This document shows positions 32,990 through 34,836 of a stretch of DNA of 34,836 nt, in pieces. The DNA comes from Rhizophagus sp. LPA8_4_AMF. Taxonomy: Eukaryota > Glomeromycota > Glomeromycetes > Glomerales > Glomeraceae. Position 1 is the stretch's first letter. Each line of letters begins with the position of its first letter. Below the pieces are notes generated by a model. It ran no database searches and was not told the origin of the DNA. It saw nothing but the letters and a program-made list of their open reading frames with translations. Where the stretch lies: NCBI GenBank assembly GCA_021464525.1, contig JADRCO010000393.1, positions 1 to 34,836 of the forward strand. Direction: 5' to 3'. The translations under genes and the position numbers were made by a program.

Positions 32990-33355
32990 ATTATTGAAAC
33001 TTTCCAATGTATTGTTGTTCTATTAAAATTTTTTGAAGCTTTGAAGCTTTGAATACGTCTCAAATTTATTGTCCAGCCAATTTTCATAAAAATATTGCAC
33101 AGCAATTAAGCTGGTATTTAACAAGAATATACAAACCCATCATTAACCGTATCGTAAAAGTAGCGAATATAACGAAAGTGTTTGGATAAAAATTTTATTT
33201 GGTTAAACATTAAGATTTCATTTTATTAAATCTAAGTAAATGTAATAACAACAACAATAATGTTCAATTATTTTAATGATTGTATACAACTGATTTAGTT
33301 AATTATCAAAAATGACTGTTGTGTCAAACGTATATTGAAATTATTAAATCAATTT
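32990..33355. repeat. Repeat D, copy 2
   Basis: Counterpart of 28800-29165. It ends in the shared gtgtcaaacgtatattgaaattatta stretch. Confidence 0.7.
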
Positions 33356-34393
33356 CAAATTTCAATAATATTTTCTTTTTTTTAAATTAAAATCACAATT
33401 TAGAAAGAATATTATCCTGAAAAGAAATTCACTTTTTAGTCTTTTAGTTAAATTCAAATTGCAATTATTGAAAAGAATCCAAAAAAAATTTTTATCTGTT
33501 ATGTTCATACTTATTTGTTAACATAATCCTATTAGTAAAAAATAAAATAATCAAAATCAATTTCATATGACGCTCATAATCGAATTTTTTGATCAATCTC
33601 TTTCAAAATGAGAATAATTTTACATATTAGTCATATACTTTAATATTCATCATAAAATTCAATTGCAGACTCTCTGTCCAAAGAAGATAATAGAACATTT
33701 TTCGCTTGCAACGAGTTCACTATTAATAAAAAAATCAGAAAATGAAACATACTCATTCATTCCAATAAATTCTGTAAAATCTCATCCTTTTACTCTTACA
33801 ATTGATTACCCTAAACTAAATAGACTGATCTCTTAGTATTTATGATTGAATTAAATACACAGAGAAACTCTTATTATTGCTTACAAAATTAATACCTTAA
33901 GATAACCTCAACCAAAATTATCCTGAATTCTACACTAACTCAATTTGCTCTAGTTATTAGGTTCATGAAGATGAACGAAATATATAAAAACATTTCATAG
34001 AACAAATAATTTTCAAAAATACAAATTATCATTAATCACCATTTTTTCTAATCACAATTTCAATGTTATCTCAAATTCATTCTTATGTTATTTAATTGGT
34101 TTAACTAAATTCAGTTCTGTATATTGTTTATTATACAGCATTTTTCTTACCAAACTCTCAAACCTTTTCACAATACTATAAATTTACAAATAATTAGACA
34201 ACCATTTGTCATTGGATATTTTTCAGCTAATATGACTAAAAATGAATAAAACGTATCTAATTATGAAACTTCTCATCAAATACCAAGAAATATTAAAAGA
34301 GTTACACTGAAAATCCAAATTTAACCTACACTTTACACAATCACAGCTACTCATCAACCAAAAATTAATACTTTACACAGCATATATGACTGG
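33356..34393. other. Gene-free A/T-rich spacer
   Basis: I see no open frame of note on either strand and no repeat structure. Confidence 0.4.
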
Positions 34394-34455
34394 ACAGTGG
34401 TATTTATATTGGTTAACGTTACAAAGTGATGTTAACCAATATAAATACAATACTG
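34394..34455. repeat. 18-bp perfect inverted repeat, 13-base loop
   Basis: gtatttatattggttaac (34400-34417) and its exact complement (34431-34448) form a stem. Outer acagt/actgt words extend it with a small bulge. It lies about 300 bases upstream of the gene at the right edge. Confidence 0.85.
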
Positions 34456-34755
34456 TACAATATCCATAAATTTAATCATGTGATACTAACGGTCATGTAA
34501 TAAAAGGGTATGGCTTGCTATTACAAAATCCTTTTTTGAAGCAAGAAAAAAACTCTCTCCTGAAAATCATTTTTCGTTAACATTTCCGCAGTAAAAATAC
34601 TTCTATTTTCTTTTTATTAATATTCCTAGTCTCTATTAATTATTTTTCTATAGTCTCTATTACATCTTTCACTGCCTTCTGGCATACTTTCAGGATACTA
34701 GCGAGTTTTTTTACTTTTTTTTCTATTTTAACATTTCTTTTATAACAATAATACT

Positions 34756-34836
34756 ATGACTTCAATATCCTCGTCGACCAGAAAACGTTTAACTAGAAAC
34801 TCCAATAAAGGCTCTACTTCTTATAGTGACGCCGAC
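34756..34836 (+). CDS. Start of an unidentified gene, cut by the window edge
   Basis: An ATG opens a frame of 27 codons that runs off the window. The encoded start (MTSISSSTRKRLTRNSNKG...) is Ser-rich and basic, with TRKR as a possible nuclear-type basic patch. Codons such as tcg, acc, ggc, gcc and gac make it richer in G+C than the bases before it, which are a pyrimidine-rich leader typical of a fungal promoter or 5' leader. That contrast is the main reason to call it. No family can be named from 27 residues, and a chance open frame is still possible. Confidence 0.5.
   Translation, partial: MTSISSSTRKRLTRNSNKGSTSYSDAD

Overview
The window looks like nuclear DNA of an arbuscular mycorrhizal fungus (Glomeromycotina, Rhizophagus-like). 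It is strongly A+T-rich, gene-sparse and full of small inverted-repeat elements. The families I can read (Sel1-repeat protein with a BED/hAT transposase head, MACPF-like protein, decayed tyrosine-kinase-like domain, decayed LINE-type RNase H) are ones that are greatly expanded in those fungi. The organism call is an inference from composition and gene families, not from a marker gene. I see no rRNA, tRNA, CRISPR or bacterial operon structure.

Two complete genes stand out, both intronless and on the + strand. The first (512-1783) joins a BED zinc finger and a short piece of hAT transposase to about seven Sel1 repeats. The second (20107-21462) is a MACPF-like protein with a ubiquitin-fold-like N-terminus. 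A third gene probably starts at 34756 and runs off the right edge.

Most of the rest is decayed coding sequence. A LINE-type RNase H remnant lies at about 2270-3190. A minus-strand multi-exon gene of unknown family (block A) is present at 3201-6018 and again at 30122-32541. A plus-strand block B (UBA/UBX-like gene plus a second unrecognised coding stretch) is present at 6097-9350 and 23161-25846, followed each time by block C (9755-10640 and 25859-27410). A protein kinase remnant is at 27767-28337. A further repeat pair, D, is at about 28800-29165 and 32990-33355. All copies are in direct orientation, but A is next to B-C only in the first copy, so the duplication was followed by rearrangement. 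Stop codons private to each copy show that they decayed separately.

Comparing the copies reveals insertions. A 347-bp Harbinger-like MITE (5133-5479) interrupts A1. A 213-bp hAT-like MITE (9534-9746, perfect 8-bp target duplication) sits between B1 and C1. Two inverted-repeat elements (about 26120-26432 and 26541-27000) sit in C2. Another hAT-like MITE (22441-22670, perfect 8-bp target duplication) is upstream of B2. The centre (10650-20100) has no convincing gene. It holds a 2.1-kb unit bounded by about 85-bp inverted repeats (11761-13862) with nested hairpins and a minisatellite, two more palindromic elements (15441-15586, 16293-16447) and simple repeats.

The most interesting link is that a gene built from hAT transposase parts lies in the same 35 kb as non-autonomous elements with hAT-type ends.
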